Shown here piece by piece: positions 54,305-64,000 of a stretch of 64,000 nt of DNA. Source of the DNA: Clarkia xantiana subsp. parviflora (taxonomy: Eukaryota; Streptophyta; Magnoliopsida; Myrtales; Onagraceae); NCBI GenBank assembly GCA_036873135.1, contig JAPTYO010000012.1, forward strand, positions 11,478,090 through 11,542,089. Reading direction: 5' to 3'. Positions within the stretch are counted from its first letter, which is position 1. Every line of letters begins with the position of its first letter. A program made the position numbers and the translations under genes. Below the pieces are notes generated by a model. The model did not search any database. It saw nothing but the letters and a program-made list of their open reading frames with translations, and was not told where the DNA came from.

Positions 54305-56485
54305 CGATCATCTTGTGTCGAAGTAACTCGACATGATCTTCGTTTTGCAGATCGCCGTGATGAACTTCGTTCGTCATTAATCCACATTATGGGCCAGATG
54401 AGAATCTGCGATAGCATGATTTGACATATCTCATTCCTTTGATCTTAAAAGTTCAGGTATGCTATCGACGCGTGCTTGTGCTAGGAAAGGAATCCTCATG
54501 TATCTGGCGGGCGCAAACTTCTTCACCTCGAGCGTGTGATTGATCCCGGGAGCCTTATGAAGAGGTACCCGAAGTATACTCATGGACTCAGAACTCATAT
54601 ATAAGTCTTTTGGTACTCTATGTTTGCTCACTTTTGGCTTTTGGTACCACATGTTTGGTTTTGCCTATTTTTGGTACTATACGTTTGCCAATTGTATACT
54701 TTTGGTCCGACCGTTAGTTGACCGTTAAATAGTCACGTGACTTGCACATGCCTAGCCCCAAATTTTGATTTTGTTCAGTTTAATCCTCAAATTTTTTGTC
54801 CTAACTTTTTATTTTTGTAATTTGGCCCTTAAACATTTTCAACCGCACCCTAGGACTAAATTGACCTAGCCATGGTCTAATTCATGCCTAGATCGGACCA
54901 TGGCTAGGTTCACCGGACCCGGGTGACCCTAACCATGGTCCGACCTTGTCATGGGTCGGACCATGGCTATGTCAATTTAACATTAGGGTTCAATTAGGTC
55001 AATTGAACCCAATTGCTAAATTGACCTAGCCATGGTCTGACCCTTGGCTAGGTCGGACCATGGTTAGGGTTGCCCGGGTCCGGCGACACTAGCCATGGGT
55101 CGGACCATGGCTAGGTCAATTTAGTCCTAGGTGCGGTTGAAAATGTTTAAGGGCCAAATCGCAAGAATAAAAAGTTAGGACAAAAAATTTGAGGACTAAA
55201 TTGAACAAAATCAAAATTTGGGGCTAGGCATGTGCAAGTCACGTGACTATTTAACGGTCAACTCTAACGGTCAACTAACGGTCGGACCAAAAGTATACAA
55301 TTGACAAACGTATGGTACCAAAAATAGGCAAAACCAAACATGTAGTACCAAAAGCCAAAAGTGGGCAAACATAGGGTACCAAAAGACCTATAAACCCTAC
55401 CTAAGGTCATACTCAATGCTCGCTTCCTAGCGTACGAGCGTAGTGCTGAACAAAAAGGCCCAGTGACCACGTCTTTGGAAACCGGTTGGGTTTGACTAAG
55501 GGTATGAGCGACGGGGATGGTCAAGTTCACCTGTAATTCACCACTCTTGTATTCACTAAGGTGGCCACCAAACATATATTAGTTGAAGGTTGTGAATACT
55601 TGTACGGATGCCTTGGAGAAGTGTTCCTAAGTGGAAACTAGGAAAATGGAGAATTATCAGTTGACCTAGGATACAGCGCGGCACTATATAAATGTTGTTT
55701 ATAACAGGTTGATTGGAGAAAAGGGAATCAATGTTCCGCGGACGCTACAACACTCCTAACAGATGAGTAGCACGATGCCCGTCGTGTCCGTCGGTCGCAC
55801 GACAAACCTCGTATAAACTATTCGGAAGCAAGGACCAGATCGAATGAGTGAAATGTTGATGCAGATTTGGACGACAATACATTAACAGACACCATACCAT
55901 TCCGGCGAGTGGGAGCTGTAAGCATATGGTGATGGGCGCCGTAAATGGAAGCTCATTATATGTATATGTTACATAAGTTAATTTGGTAAATGTCACTTTA
56001 GGGTATTGGGCCAGACCCAAATCTCAATTGACATGAGAGCCCAAAATATGGGCCTCCCTTATACATGGTCGGCCGAAACATTAAGGTGGATAAAGTGGAC
56101 AACTCCTCCTATAATACATAATGTTAGGGGATTTTTTAGGGTTAATCATTAATCCTTCCTTGGAGTATTTTAGAAAGAAAAACTCTGCTCCCCACACTAA
56201 GTTTCGGCCGAACCATATCAACACCATGGTGTGCCAATTTGCCTTAGAGCAAACACTCCGGAGATCTGTCCCCTTGTCAAGAATCGATCAGAGGCTTTGC
56301 TGTGGAGAATATACCACGTAGGGCTTCCTTCACAAGAACCCTTACGGGTGCCGACCGGAGGATCGTGAACTCCCTCCTGCGAAGATTTTGGGTCTACAGA
56401 TAACTGTAGAGGTATGTGTAAATTTCCACTACGTAATTTTGATTACTAGCATGTACCGTGATTTAGTTTCCGTAGTGATTAACAC
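54305..56485 (+). mobile_element. Second copy of the copia 3' end (3'UTR plus LTR), split by a foldback element
   Basis: It aligns by eye with 30925-32340: shared words include CCACATT(T/A)TGGGCCA, GCTATCGACGCGTGCTT, GACCACGTCTTTGGAAACC and GAGGCTTTGCTGTGGA. The LTR portion is about 55917-56485. A 793-bp palindromic element interrupts it at 54600-55392. No coding part of this copy was found. Confidence 0.6.
54600..55392. mobile_element. 793-bp foldback element, palindromic along its length
   Basis: The left arm starts TATAAGTCTTTTGGTACTC; the right arm ends as its imperfect complement ...GGTACCAAAAGACCTATA. The symmetry continues inward through TTTTGGTCCGACCGTTAG, CACGTGACTTGCACATGCCT and GACCTAGCCATGGTC to the centre GGGTTCAATT-AGGTC-AATTGAACCC (54986-55010). 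The flanks AACTCATA and AACCCTAC may be a decayed target duplication. No ORF encodes a transposase. The empty site is visible in the related copia at about 31245 (CTCATACCTAAGG). Confidence 0.85.
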
Positions 56486-56803
56486 CCTCTCTGACTCGTG
56501 TAGTTGCAGCCGGACTACGGATCTGGTCAGGAGGTCGATGGATCTGGGGCTTAAGAAGGGAATGACGCGTCGGGTCTTGCGGATCAGAGTTGAATCGGTA
56601 TGCGACCCGATATTCCTTTTTTACTCTTGGTGTTTCAGTCGGACGAAACGAAGTGCTCGAGATGAAGCGGCAGCTGTACTTTGATGGCAGAGACCGGTAG
56701 AGCAGCGATTAGTTACAATTGATTGATGGATGAGGAGCAAAATTATTTTCTGCGACGCACAACTCTACTATATGGAGAGAAAGTTGTAACAATATATATT
56801 TAA
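56486..56803. other. Unassigned DNA between two copia pieces
   Basis: No gene recognised. The sequence to about 56700 may be internal sequence of a retroelement, followed by AT-rich DNA. Confidence 0.3.
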
Positions 56804-57203
56804 TGTTACAATATATATTCTAATTATGTGGCCAGATAATATTAATGAGTATAGATATATTGAATAATGTATTATATTATATCAATATATATCTTTATGG
56901 TATGATTTAATCTAGACCGTTCAATTGGTTACTTGATGGACGTACCGGATTAAAGGATATAATATTATAAACGGTCATCTCTCCCTGCCAGTTATTGACA
57001 CAGAGATTAAGAGCAGTTCTCCATCAACTGGTCTCTGACAGAAGGATGGACAAGGGAGAGAAGTAGAACCGTTCTTCAGAGAATTGTCAGTCTAAGAAGA
57101 TCAGAGGAATCGAAATCACTACCGGGTAAGTCATTCCTCTTTATATCTTTTCCCTCATAAAGCATGATTAAGATCCTGGCAATTAGAGTTTGTAAAACTT
57201 ACA
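56804..57203 (+). repeat. 5' LTR of a plus-strand copia (start approximate)
   Basis: It ends AAAACTTACA, two bases before the PBS TGGTATCAGAGCC (57206-57218). The start at TGTTACAATATA (56804) is a guess from the TG rule. Confidence 0.55.
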
Positions 57204-57205
57204 TG

Positions 57206-57838
57206 TGGTATCAGAGCCAGGTTGTTGATTATGCTTTATGTTAGGATTATAGATTATAATGGTTAGGGTTTGATTCGTAATCACCTTTGAATTGCTTGAA
57301 TTGATTCAAAAGCCTTACGAACTGTTGTCGAATTATTCACGGTTACGATTTTGTTTGTTTAAAGTGGTTAATGCTTAAATCAATCGGTGGAGTCCAATTA
57401 CTGTCGGTGGAATTATAGGGGTTCGGTTAATCGGTGGAATCAATCATAATTAGTTTGGTTTCCAATCGTTGTTCAACCTAATTTTCCCAATCGGTGGCGA
57501 AGGGATTAGTTAAATCACTCAGTTATTCTCTTGTCGTGGAATGATATTTCATTGAATTGTTAATCCATACTATGGCTTTTTGGTTTTCTGATACCCTCCG
57601 TAGCTTTCTCAATATTATTGGTGGAAATTTGTTTAGTCTTATATTTGTTTTCCGAATCTGATTTCCTGCAACTGCAAATTAGGCAGTATTATTATTGAAA
57701 AGTGCTTCCACTCAGCTTCCGATTTGCTATATAACAAGAAATCAATCCCGCAAAGCATATTTGATAATGCATTAAACAATTCCACTCAGCTTCCGATTGG
57801 TTAAATCATGTTTGCACATAATCTAAGTGCTTCCACTC
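57206..57838 (+). other. PBS and 5' leader of a copia, cut by element D
   Basis: The tRNA-Met-type PBS is at 57206-57218, followed by a non-coding leader with repeated words (AATCGGTGGA at about 57380-57500; TTCCACTCAGCTTCCGATT at about 57707 and 57780). Element D starts at 57839, so the copia gag is not in the window. Confidence 0.6.
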
Positions 57839-58485
57839 TGATGGGCCCCGCCTAAGGCCGTTAGGCCCCTTAACGATTGACAAACGGCGACTAGGCCCGT
57901 TGGGCTAGAAGCTGGGTTGCTGGAAGGCTAAGGGCTCCGACAGACGGAGGCCCCGACATGGAATAGCCCCGAGTGAGTATAGCCTCGATAGGGGGAAAGC
58001 CCCGAAGATATCAGACCTGGACGTGGTCGGTCCCGATATGGGAGGTGACACCACTCCCCGATACCGAATCCTCAATGATCCAACTTGGGAGTCTCCGATA
58101 ATGATCGAGACTCGCCAGTAAGAGCACAATCCCGGAAATCTCGCCATGATCACAGTAGTGATATAATGGGCGAGATTTGTGGGATACGTATAACTGTACA
58201 GATGCATGGCGAGATATATGGCGAGATATGTGGGATAGTGGATCACAATCCAACCGCCTAATCAGGTAACTGGGATAGCCTTCCCCCTATAAAAGGAGGG
58301 AAGTTATCCCAGGACAAGGTTACGTTTTTTACACACATACATATACTGCTTGCCTGGTTGATCACCGTACTTACGTTAGGCATCGGAGAGGGATTCTGGG
58401 CCATTGCCCTCTATCCCCCTTCTGCAGGATTGCAAGGAGCTAAGGAATCCGTCACCGTAACCGGTGCTCCTGCCGTGATCCAACA
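57839..58485 (+). repeat. 5' LTR of element D
   Basis: 647 bp, TGATGGGCCCCG...GATCCAACA. TATA box CCCTATAAAAGGAGG at about 58284-58298. Internal words such as TGTGGGATA and GGCGAGATATG are repeated. Confidence 0.85.
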
Positions 58486-58502
58486 TTGGCGCCGTCTGTG
58501 GG
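58486..58502 (+). promoter_or_regulatory. Primer-binding site of element D
   Basis: TTGGCGCCGTCTGTGGG directly after the LTR; identical core to the sites of A and C. Confidence 0.9.
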
Positions 58503-58550
58503 AACGCAACAAAAAGCCAAAGTAAGTTTGCTTCCCTTTGATTCCATACC

Positions 58551-61500
58551 ATGGCTGGCAACAGGCCGCAGCGATCAGGCAAGCAGGTGCCGACCACCAG
58601 CAATCCCCCTGAGGATGCTACACAGCATCAGGATTTGAGAGACGATGGTGACAGCAGGAACGAACTCCCTGGTGGATCCAGGAACGAGGCACCTTCCCGA
58701 AATCCAGAGCTGGCCAGGGTAGTGGCAGAGGCCATGCCCCTATTCATGGAGGCCATGGAGGCCCTCCTAGACCGAAGAGAGGCTGCCAGAAGGCAGGCTG
58801 CAGAGCTACCGCCGCTCCCTCCGCGGCGGGATGCTCCCAGAAGGCAGGTGGACGACAATCTGCCGCCACCCCCCCCCCCCCCCCCGTTGAGGGAACAGCC
58901 CATTCCCCCCAGGCATCCGAATCCGGCACCGGCGGAGAATTTCGTGGTCGATGGACCAGGGCCAGTACAGCAAAAGACCATTCCCCTGAATGGTCCCCTC
59001 ACTGCTGATCAGGTGGTGAGGATTGTGGGTATTTGCATGGGAGACCAGAAGCCCATGATGTCGGAGTTGGGGAGTCAGGAGACCCATCCCTTCGTTCCCA
59101 GACTGATCCATACCCTGGCCCCTCCAGGCTTGGGTATCCCGAAGATAGACGAGTACGACGGGGACGCGGACCCGGTCCGCCACGTACAGAAGCACCTGAC
59201 AGCGTGCATGGGCAGGACCCCAGACGAGGATGTTATCTGCGCATTGTTTCCGAGTACCTTGGGAGAGAAGGCGATGACATGGTTCTACAGTCTGCCCACC
59301 GGATGCATAACCTGTTGGAAGGATATGCATCAGCGATTCATCGCCCAGTATCAAGGGCGTCGACGGCTGCTGAAAAGTGTTCGAACCCTGCACGAGGTGG
59401 TCCAAAGGCCCGACGAATCGCTGGCCCAATACTACCAGCGTTACACGGCTGGCATGACCAAGCTGGATGAGGAGATATCGGAGGGCGAGGCCATCCGTAC
59501 CTTCCTGAAAAACCTCAATCCCCCCTATGGCTCCGACTTACTGCACAGCGTCGCGGCCAAAAACGTCTGGAACATGGAGGCGCTCCAGGCGAGGGTGAAA
59601 CAGCAAATCGACGTCCAAGAGTCGAAGATTGCTGCCGGAGAGTTGGCTCCTCCCAAGGGACGCGGAGGAAAGCAGTTGTTCAAGTCATTGGACAACCAAA
59701 ACAAGAAGGATAGCTCTGAGAGTAGTCGGGGTCGTGGACGCTCTGATCGAAGGGAGGATAGGCGTCCGACCAAGAGGGACAGTCAGAGGGAGGAGTTTAC
59801 CCCCCTCAACAGGCCTTTGAAAGAGGTCTTGGCGGTAATGGAGAAGCAAGGCCTCGCTCGTTTCCCCAAGAAGAAGGAAGGAGAAAAGTTGGGCTCCCGC
59901 ACCGACCGTTATTGCCGATTCCATCGGGCCCCTGGTCACGACACTGACCAGTGTCGGGAGCTAAAGAGGGAGATAGAGAAGCTTATCCAGAGGGGTAAGC
60001 TGAAGGAGTTCGTAGGAGATTCGCGCTGCAAGCCCCGTTCCCGATCTCGGTCGAGATCCAAGTCTCGATCGAGATCTCCAAGGAAGAGAAGGTCCGACGC
60101 AGAGCCTTCGGAGGGCCCATCAGGGTCCCGACAGAAGAGGGTCATTAATGTGATCCATGGAGGGTTCGTTGCAGGAGGAGACACATCATCTTCTAGGGAG
60201 CGTTACGCCAACCAGGTGCCCGTAGCAGTGGTTTTGGGAAAAAGGTCCCGGTCATGGACCCCGAAGGAAGAAATGGAGATCACCTTCTCGGCGAAGGATC
60301 TGGAGGGAGTAGAAACCCCCCACGAGGATGCCCTAGTCGTGACACTGGATGTAGGGGGATTCGAAATGAAGAGGATCCTCATTGATGGAGGAAGCTCCTC
60401 CGACATCCTCTTCTCCGACGCCCTGGAGCAGATGGGGAAGAAGAAGAAAGACCTACGGGAGGTCAACTTCCCGATGGTAGGATTTTGCGGCACGACCTCT
60501 TATCCATTGGGGGTTATTACGCTGCCTGTGTGGTTCGGCAGTGGCTGGAAAATGGAAAAGAGAGATGTGGAATTCGTGGTGGTCGAATCCACAGGGACGT
60601 ACAACGCGATTATTGGGAGAACCACCATCAACCCGCTGATGGCAGTAGCCTCGACTATCCATCAAAAAATGAAGTTCCCGACTGAGAATGGGGTCGGTGA
60701 AGTAAAGGGCGACCAGGTGGCGTCGAGACGGTGTTATGTCAACGCCACAAGGAGATCAAAGAAGGAGGCTATGTCGGTCCTCCAGACAGACACCGATCCT
60801 CGAGAGGAGTTTGGGCGACCCGCCCCTATGGAGGACCTAAAGGAAGTCGAGATAGACGGGCCCGAGAGGAGGGTAAAGATCGGATCCGCCCTAACCGACG
60901 AAAGGGCCCAGGAGCTGATCGAGCTCTTGAAAGAATTCAAGGAGTTGTTCGCCTGGTCCCCGAGTGATATGCCAGGAATCAGCCGCGACGTGATCGAGCA
61001 TGAACTGAATATCGACCCTACGATCAAGCCGATCGCGCAGAAGAGGCGTCCGATGGGGACAGACAAGAGGATCGCAATCCAGCAGGAAGTTGGCAGGTTG
61101 CTCGATGCTGGGTTCATTAGAGAGATCCGATTCCAAACTTGGGTAGCCAACCCAGTGCTGGTGAGGAAAAGCAACGGGAAGTGGCGGATGTGTGTCGACT
61201 TCCGCGACCTGAACAAGGCTTGCTCGAAGGACTGTTATCCGCTCCCGCGGATCGACCAATTGGTGGATGCTACATCGGGACATGAGCTGCTGAGCTTTAT
61301 GGATGCTTATTCTGGTTATAACCAGATAAAGATGGCGAATAAGGATGCCCAACACACCGCCTTCTACGCAGACAGTGAAATCTTCCAGTACGATGTCATG
61401 CCTTTCGGCTTAGTGAATGCGGGGGCAACCTATCAGAGAATGGTGAACAAGCTGTTCGGGGATATGATTGGAGGTACCATGGAAGCCTACGTAGATGACA

Positions 61501-64000
61501 TGCTGGTGAAGTCCCGACGAGCATCGGACCACGTTGGTAACTTGGCAATGGCCTTCGAGAGGATGAGGCTCCATCAAGTCCGCCTGAATCCAGCCAAATG
61601 TGCCTTCGGAGTACATTCAGGGAAGTTCTTAGGCTTCATGGTGAGCCAGAGGGGGATCGAGGTGAATCCCGAAAAACTAAGGGCGGTAGAGGAGATGCAC
61701 TCCCCGACAAACCATAGGGAAGTGCAAGTACTGAACGGTAGACTGGCTTCGATGAATCGCTTCCTATCCAAGGCAAGCGACCGGGCGATGCCATTTTTCA
61801 ATGTGTTGAGGGCTAACCGACAATTTGAATGGACCGCCGAATGTGAGGAGGCGTTCCAAGCGCTCAAACAACATCTCCGCACCCTCCCACCACTTGCGAA
61901 GCCAGCTCCAGGCGAGCCGCTCTATCTTTACTTGGCTGTTTCTTCGTTTGCAATAAGCTCTGTTTTAGTTAAGGCTGTCGAGGGAAATCAGATCCCCGTC
62001 TATTATGTAAGCAAGGCGTTTGCCAAGAGTGAAATGAATTACCCTCCGATTGAGAAGTACCTCTTTGCGTTGATTATTACCGCTAGAAAGTTACGGCCTT
62101 ACTTCCATGCGCATGAAATTACGGTGTTGACTGATCAGCCATTGAAATACTTCTTGAACCGGCCTGATGCGTCGGGGAGACTAGTAAAGTGGGCCGTGGA
62201 ACTTAGCGAATTTCGAATTCATTTCGCTCCGAGAACATCTATCAAAGGGCAGGCATTGGCCGACTTTATAGTTGAATCCACTGTTCCCGATCCTGAAGCA
62301 ACGAAAACAGTAGAGGGGGTAACAGGGAATACCATAGGGGTCCCGACGGTGGAGCAGTCAGAACAGCCAAATAAGGAGAACACCTGGGAGTTGTACACGG
62401 ATGGCTCCTCAAGCTCGGATGAATCGGGTGCGGGGTTCGTATTGATTCCGCCAGGCGGGGCGGAACCACTTCGATATGCATTGGCCCTAACATTTAGAGC
62501 CACCAATAACGAGGCGGAGTATGAAGCTCTTATAACGGGGCTGAAAATCGCAAAGGGCACTGGAATTAAGCATTTGAGGGTGAAGTGCGATGCAAGCCTG
62601 ATTGTAAATCAGGTCCGGCGGCAGTATGGAGCAAAGAACCCAATCATGAAGAAGTACCTTCAGGAGGCTCGGACCTTAAAGGAGAGCTTCAAAAGCTTTG
62701 ATATCGAAGCAATTCCGAGGGAAGAGAATGTAGAGGCTGATGCCTTGAGCAAATTTGCCTTGGGGGCACCTTTGGAAGAGGCTCGGAGGGTACACTTCTT
62801 GGAGAAGGTGATTCTATCGACCACCGACCCGTCGGAGGTGTGCGCCATCGGAACGGGATCGAAGGAAGAACCCACTTGGATGACCCCGATAATCGCGTAC
62901 TTGACTACGGGGACACTCCCTGAAGATAAAGTGGCAGCGGAGCGACTGCGACGAATGTCAATTAATTACGCGATGGTGGATAACCAGTTGTACAAGAAGG
63001 GTCTGCTTTCGACGCCTTTCTTGAAATGCGTGGCCGAACCCGATACGACTCGGATTCTGAGAGAATTGCATGAAGGAGTCGCAGCCTGTCACGAAGGCGC
63101 TCGATCTATCCTGAGGAAGGTGCTGAACTTGGGATATTATTGGCCTACGATGAATAAGGTAGCAACGGCGCTTGTTCGATCCTGTGACACGTGTCAGAGA
63201 TATGCTTCGAATATCACAGCCCCCGCCGCTGATTTGATGCCCATTGGGAGTGCTTGGCCCTTCGCACAGTGGGGCATTGACCTGGTGGGACCCCTTCCGA
63301 AAGCAAAGAGCCAGTGCACACATTTGCTTGTCGCGATTGACTACTTCTCGAAGTGGATCGAGGCTAAGCCGTTAGCCAAGACAACAGCGGGACATATTAT
63401 TAAGTTCCTTCAGACCCGAATTTTGTCGAGATATGGGGTGCCGAAGGTGATCATCAGTGACAATGGTCCTCCGTTTAACGGGGTTCAGTTGGAGAAGTTC
63501 CTAGACGAGTTTGGTATCGAGCATCGGACAGCATCCGTCCACCACGCCCAGACCAATGGGCAGGTGGAGGCTGCCAACAAAATCGTGATGGAGGGCTTGA
63601 AGAAGAGGGTCTATGCTTTGGACAGAAAATGGCTGGACGAACTGGAGAACGTATTGTGGGCGGTCCGAACGACACCCAAGCGGTCAACAGGTGAAACCCC
63701 GTTTGCACTTGTCTATGGGACGGAGGCGGTCGCTCCCGTGGAAATCGCTGTGGCGTCCCATCGAACCAGAAGCTATGAGCCCTCGACAAGTCCAGAAAGA
63801 GCCAAGATAGGACCTTTAACGAATGACGAAACAAGGCGCCTGGAGTTATCCTTGCTAGAGGAAAAACGGCTGGAGGCCGACATAACGCAAGCTCGGATGC
63901 GTTTGGCGACGGCCAGGTACTACAATCGGAAGGTCAAGTCGCGACAGTTCTATGCGGGAGAACTGGTCCTACGTCGGAATGAGTTCGCCCTACAAGATCG
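58551..64000 (+). CDS. Gag-pol polyprotein of element D (open at window edge, at least 1816 codons)
   Basis: One frame from ATG 58551 with no stop to base 64000. Gag: MAGNRPQRSG, a polyproline stretch from a run of 17 C (58869-58885) that keeps frame, FVVDGPGPVQ, the gag core (TWFYSLPTG near 59280), a CHHC knuckle YCRFHRAPGHDTDQC (about 59909-59955), and an Arg-Ser tract (60036-60085). Protease ILIDGGSS (about 60376-60402; DGG, as in C). RT with YVDDMLVKS (about 61489-61515), RT-linked RNase H, a second RNase H from YTDGSS (about 62393), and integrase with CDTCQRY, WGIDLVGPLP, DNGPPF (about 63457-63475) and NGQVEAANK. The last codons are the integrase C-terminal basic region. Within the window it looks intact, so it could supply gag to gag-less relatives such as A. 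Confidence 0.95.
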   Translation, partial: MAGNRPQRSGKQVPTTSNPPEDATQHQDLRDDGDSRNELPGGSRNEAPSRNPELARVVAEAMPLFMEAMEALLDRREAARRQAAELPPLPPRRDAPRRQVDDNLPPPPPPPPLREQPIPPRHPNPAPAENFVVDGPGPVQQKTIPLNGPLTADQVVRIVGICMGDQKPMMSELGSQETHPFVPRLIHTLAPPGLGIPKIDEYDGDADPVRHVQKHLTACMGRTPDEDVICALFPSTLGEKAMTWFYSLPTGCITCWKDMHQRFIAQYQGRRRLLKSVRTLHEVVQRPDESLAQYYQRYTAGMTKLDEEISEGEAIRTFLKNLNPPYGSDLLHSVAAKNVWNMEALQARVKQQIDVQESKIAAGELAPPKGRGGKQLFKSLDNQNKKDSSESSRGRGRSDRREDRRPTKRDSQREEFTPLNRPLKEVLAVMEKQGLARFPKKKEGEKLGSRTDRYCRFHRAPGHDTDQCRELKREIEKLIQRGKLKEFVGDSRCKPRSRSRSRSKSRSRSPRKRRSDAEPSEGPSGSRQKRVINVIHGGFVAGGDTSSSRERYANQVPVAVVLGKRSRSWTPKEEMEITFSAKDLEGVETPHEDALVVTLDVGGFEMKRILIDGGSSSDILFSDALEQMGKKKKDLREVNFPMVGFCGTTSYPLGVITLPVWFGSGWKMEKRDVEFVVVESTGTYNAIIGRTTINPLMAVASTIHQKMKFPTENGVGEVKGDQVASRRCYVNATRRSKKEAMSVLQTDTDPREEFGRPAPMEDLKEVEIDGPERRVKIGSALTDERAQELIELLKEFKELFAWSPSDMPGISRDVIEHELNIDPTIKPIAQKRRPMGTDKRIAIQQEVGRLLDAGFIREIRFQTWVANPVLVRKSNGKWRMCVDFRDLNKACSKDCYPLPRIDQLVDATSGHELLSFMDAYSGYNQIKMANKDAQHTAFYADSEIFQYDVMPFGLVNAGATYQRMVNKLFGDMIGGTMEAYVDDMLVKSRRASDHVGNLAMAFERMRLHQVRLNPAKCAFGVHSGKFLGFMVSQRGIEVNPEKLRAVEEMHSPTNHREVQVLNGRLASMNRFLSKASDRAMPFFNVLRANRQFEWTAECEEAFQALKQHLRTLPPLAKPAPGEPLYLYLAVSSFAISSVLVKAVEGNQIPVYYVSKAFAKSEMNYPPIEKYLFALIITARKLRPYFHAHEITVLTDQPLKYFLNRPDASGRLVKWAVELSEFRIHFAPRTSIKGQALADFIVESTVPDPEATKTVEGVTGNTIGVPTVEQSEQPNKENTWELYTDGSSSSDESGAGFVLIPPGGAEPLRYALALTFRATNNEAEYEALITGLKIAKGTGIKHLRVKCDASLIVNQVRRQYGAKNPIMKKYLQEARTLKESFKSFDIEAIPREENVEADALSKFALGAPLEEARRVHFLEKVILSTTDPSEVCAIGTGSKEEPTWMTPIIAYLTTGTLPEDKVAAERLRRMSINYAMVDNQLYKKGLLSTPFLKCVAEPDTTRILRELHEGVAACHEGARSILRKVLNLGYYWPTMNKVATALVRSCDTCQRYASNITAPAADLMPIGSAWPFAQWGIDLVGPLPKAKSQCTHLLVAIDYFSKWIEAKPLAKTTAGHIIKFLQTRILSRYGVPKVIISDNGPPFNGVQLEKFLDEFGIEHRTASVHHAQTNGQVEAANKIVMEGLKKRVYALDRKWLDELENVLWAVRTTPKRSTGETPFALVYGTEAVAPVEIAVASHRTRSYEPSTSPERAKIGPLTNDETRRLELSLLEEKRLEADITQARMRLATARYYNRKVKSRQFYAGELVLRRNEFALQD

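Larger units (their letters stand above)
57839..64000 (+). mobile_element. Tat-lineage Ty3/gypsy element D (5' part to window edge)
   Basis: 5' LTR 57839-58485, PBS 58486-58502, then one gag-pol frame open to base 64000. It is closest in layout and protein to elements B and C. The 3' part, including any antisense gene, lies outside the window. The left flank is CACTC (57834-57838). Confidence 0.9.

Noticed and set aside
58805..59429. Minus-strand frame of about 207 codons
   Set aside because: Shadow of the gag of element D on the opposite strand; no family motifs, and its composition mirrors gag.

Overview
The window reads as nuclear DNA of a flowering plant. It holds one intact plant gene (a PILS-type membrane carrier with ten exons), one decayed plant gene (prolyl 4-hydroxylase), and around them a thick nest of LTR retrotransposons, DNA-transposon remnants and MITEs. 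I cannot name the species. The large Ty3/gypsy elements belong to the Tat lineage: their pol carries a second, plant-type RNase H between the RT-linked RNase H and the integrase, their primer-binding site is TTGGCGCCGTCTGTGGG-like, and long non-pol DNA lies between pol and the 3' LTR.

Layout. 1-12137: minus-strand Tat element B (gag at the left edge, 5' LTR 11379-12137), split by a younger minus-strand Tat element A (1463-11334, target duplication GAAAC). A has no gag but has an uninterrupted pol, and it carries a spliced gene on the opposite strand. 12138-16410: remnants of a Mutator-like region, with a plant-mobile-domain pseudogene (+) converging on a MULE transposase C-terminus (-), separated by an 846-bp hAT MITE. 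The MULE N-terminus lies at 32338-33257 beyond a nested block. That block (about 16410-32345) contains a Tat LTR fragment, a decayed Ty1/copia element (gag, RT, RNase H, 3' LTR) and, inside the copia gag, Tat element C (17558-26750, target duplication CCAAG), which also carries a small spliced antisense gene. 34193-36989: a gag-protease-only copia element preceded by a piece of a second copy. 37704-42612: prolyl 4-hydroxylase pseudogene. 42613-44891: intergenic DNA with small MITEs. 44892-47850: the PILS gene. 47967-52555: decayed minus-strand copia, split by an hAT MITE and by a composite of four TRIM LTRs enclosing a copia RT fragment. 52556-57838: unassigned LTR-like DNA, tRNA-like tandem modules, a copia 3' end split by a 793-bp foldback element, and a further copia LTR with its PBS. 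57839-64000: plus-strand Tat element D, with gag-pol open to the window edge.

How the parts fit. B, C and D encode gag; A encodes only pol and an antisense protein, so A would need gag supplied in trans. In A and C the stretch between pol and the 3' LTR has the same plan: a tandem repeat array beside pol, then a spliced antisense gene with its own TATA box. The two antisense products do not look alike. This spliced antisense cargo, together with the recent gag-less element A, is the most interesting content here. All splice models, LTR comparisons and family assignments were read by eye; no search was run.
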